From: Tridacna crocea
Lineage: Eukaryota > Mollusca > Bivalvia > Cardiida > Cardiidae
NCBI GenBank assembly: GCA_943736015.1
Contig: OX031059.1
Coordinates: forward strand, 59,593,159 to 59,657,158
Reading direction: 5' to 3'
DNA length: 64,000 nt
Part shown: positions 63,685-64,000 of the stretch, in pieces
How positions within the stretch are numbered: position 1 is the stretch's first letter
Layout of the letters: every line of letters begins with the position of its first letter
The notes under the pieces: generated by a model
The model's database searches: none
The model's input: only the letters and a program-made list of their open reading frames with translations
Told to the model about the DNA's origin: nothing
Translations under genes and position numbers: made by a program

Positions 63685-64000
63685 CCCCCACCCCCCCTTT
63701 AAAAAAAAAAAAAAATCCAACAATGAATTTTAATTATTCAGCATTGTGAACTTTATACGCAAAAACGGTGTTTTTAGAATTGAAGTTTGCCCACTTAGAC
63801 TGGACAAATGAGTAAGGTGATCTTGCTTGACGTATTTCCCTCCTCGCTAAAGACTTGTGTATTCATACGCAGGGCAAAGGTTAACGAGACCTTTCCTTCT
63901 TGTTTTCTACACACTCCATTGATTAGTTGGAATTCTCAGATCTTTCCCTTGTACTGATGTTATAGATTTTCCTGCGCACGGAAATGAATCCGATTTGCAA
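63685..64000. other. Unassigned DNA with C and A runs
   Basis: C run near 63686-63697 and A run near 63701-63715. TTTTAATTATTCAGCATTGTG may be a worn MITE-B right arm. Nothing else recognised. Confidence 0.4.

Noticed and set aside
1..64000. Autonomous transposase, reverse transcriptase, viral genes or rRNA
   Set aside because: No long open frame and no recognisable catalytic motif for any of these was found on either strand.

Overview
This is a piece of a eukaryotic nuclear genome, most likely a bivalve mollusc. The clues are AT-rich DNA, no dense open reading frames, GT-AG exon signals, tRNA-derived SINEs with (ATCA)n tails, and two long repeats of types I recall as common in bivalves (27190-28260 and 35990-36640). 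The bivalve call is an inference; the species cannot be fixed from sequence alone.

Genes. The best coding signal is three plus-strand exons: 15894-16267, 39292-39465 and 59379-59484. Each has splice sites where expected and all are phase-compatible (2/2, 2/2, then 0). They could be the 5' part of one gene with introns of about 23 and 20 kb, encoding an acidic, Ser/Thr/Pro-rich protein I do not recognise. A fourth exon-like segment (8287-8464) encodes two CxxC pairs resembling a zinc-binding N-terminal domain, but has GTG where ATG would be expected.

Repeats. Nearly everything else is non-autonomous mobile DNA; no transposase or reverse transcriptase was seen. Working names are mine. MITE-A: about 230 bp, TTAA-flanked, with a 67-nt palindromic core, about 38 copies. 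MITE-B: about 215 bp, TTAA-flanked, 'GATCAGACTGCAC' palindrome. MITE-C: about 260 bp, two hairpins, GGCTTGCAA ends. MITE-J: GAGCCATGCTC ends, 'CAGCCTGCGCAG' palindrome. MITE-F: about 200 bp, CAGAGCTCC ends. L: about 530 bp, TTAAAGGTGG ends. H, K, R, V, D, P, Q, T, W: smaller or rarer palindromic families. E: three copies with about 10-bp target duplications. Several SINEs are present.

Layout. 0-2.5 kb is unique DNA with two inverted palindromes. 2.6-5.3 kb is a giant foldback element made of tandem repeats, with a 9-bp target duplication, inserted into a MITE-A. 5.4-15.8 kb is mixed MITEs, an interstitial telomere-like tract and the CxxC exon. 15.9-16.3 kb is exon 1. 16.3-39.3 kb is the MITE-filled first intron, including a one-armed relative of the foldback (22.2-23.7 kb), two mollusc-type tandem repeats and a hairpin array near 32 kb. 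39.3 kb is exon 2. 39.5-59.4 kb is the second intron, with a 26-bp minisatellite (50.7-51.0 kb), a SINE with its empty-site paralogue (54.5-55.0 kb) and a 27-bp array (55.0-55.8 kb). 59.4-64 kb is exon 3 and more MITEs. Nested insertions give a partial relative chronology.
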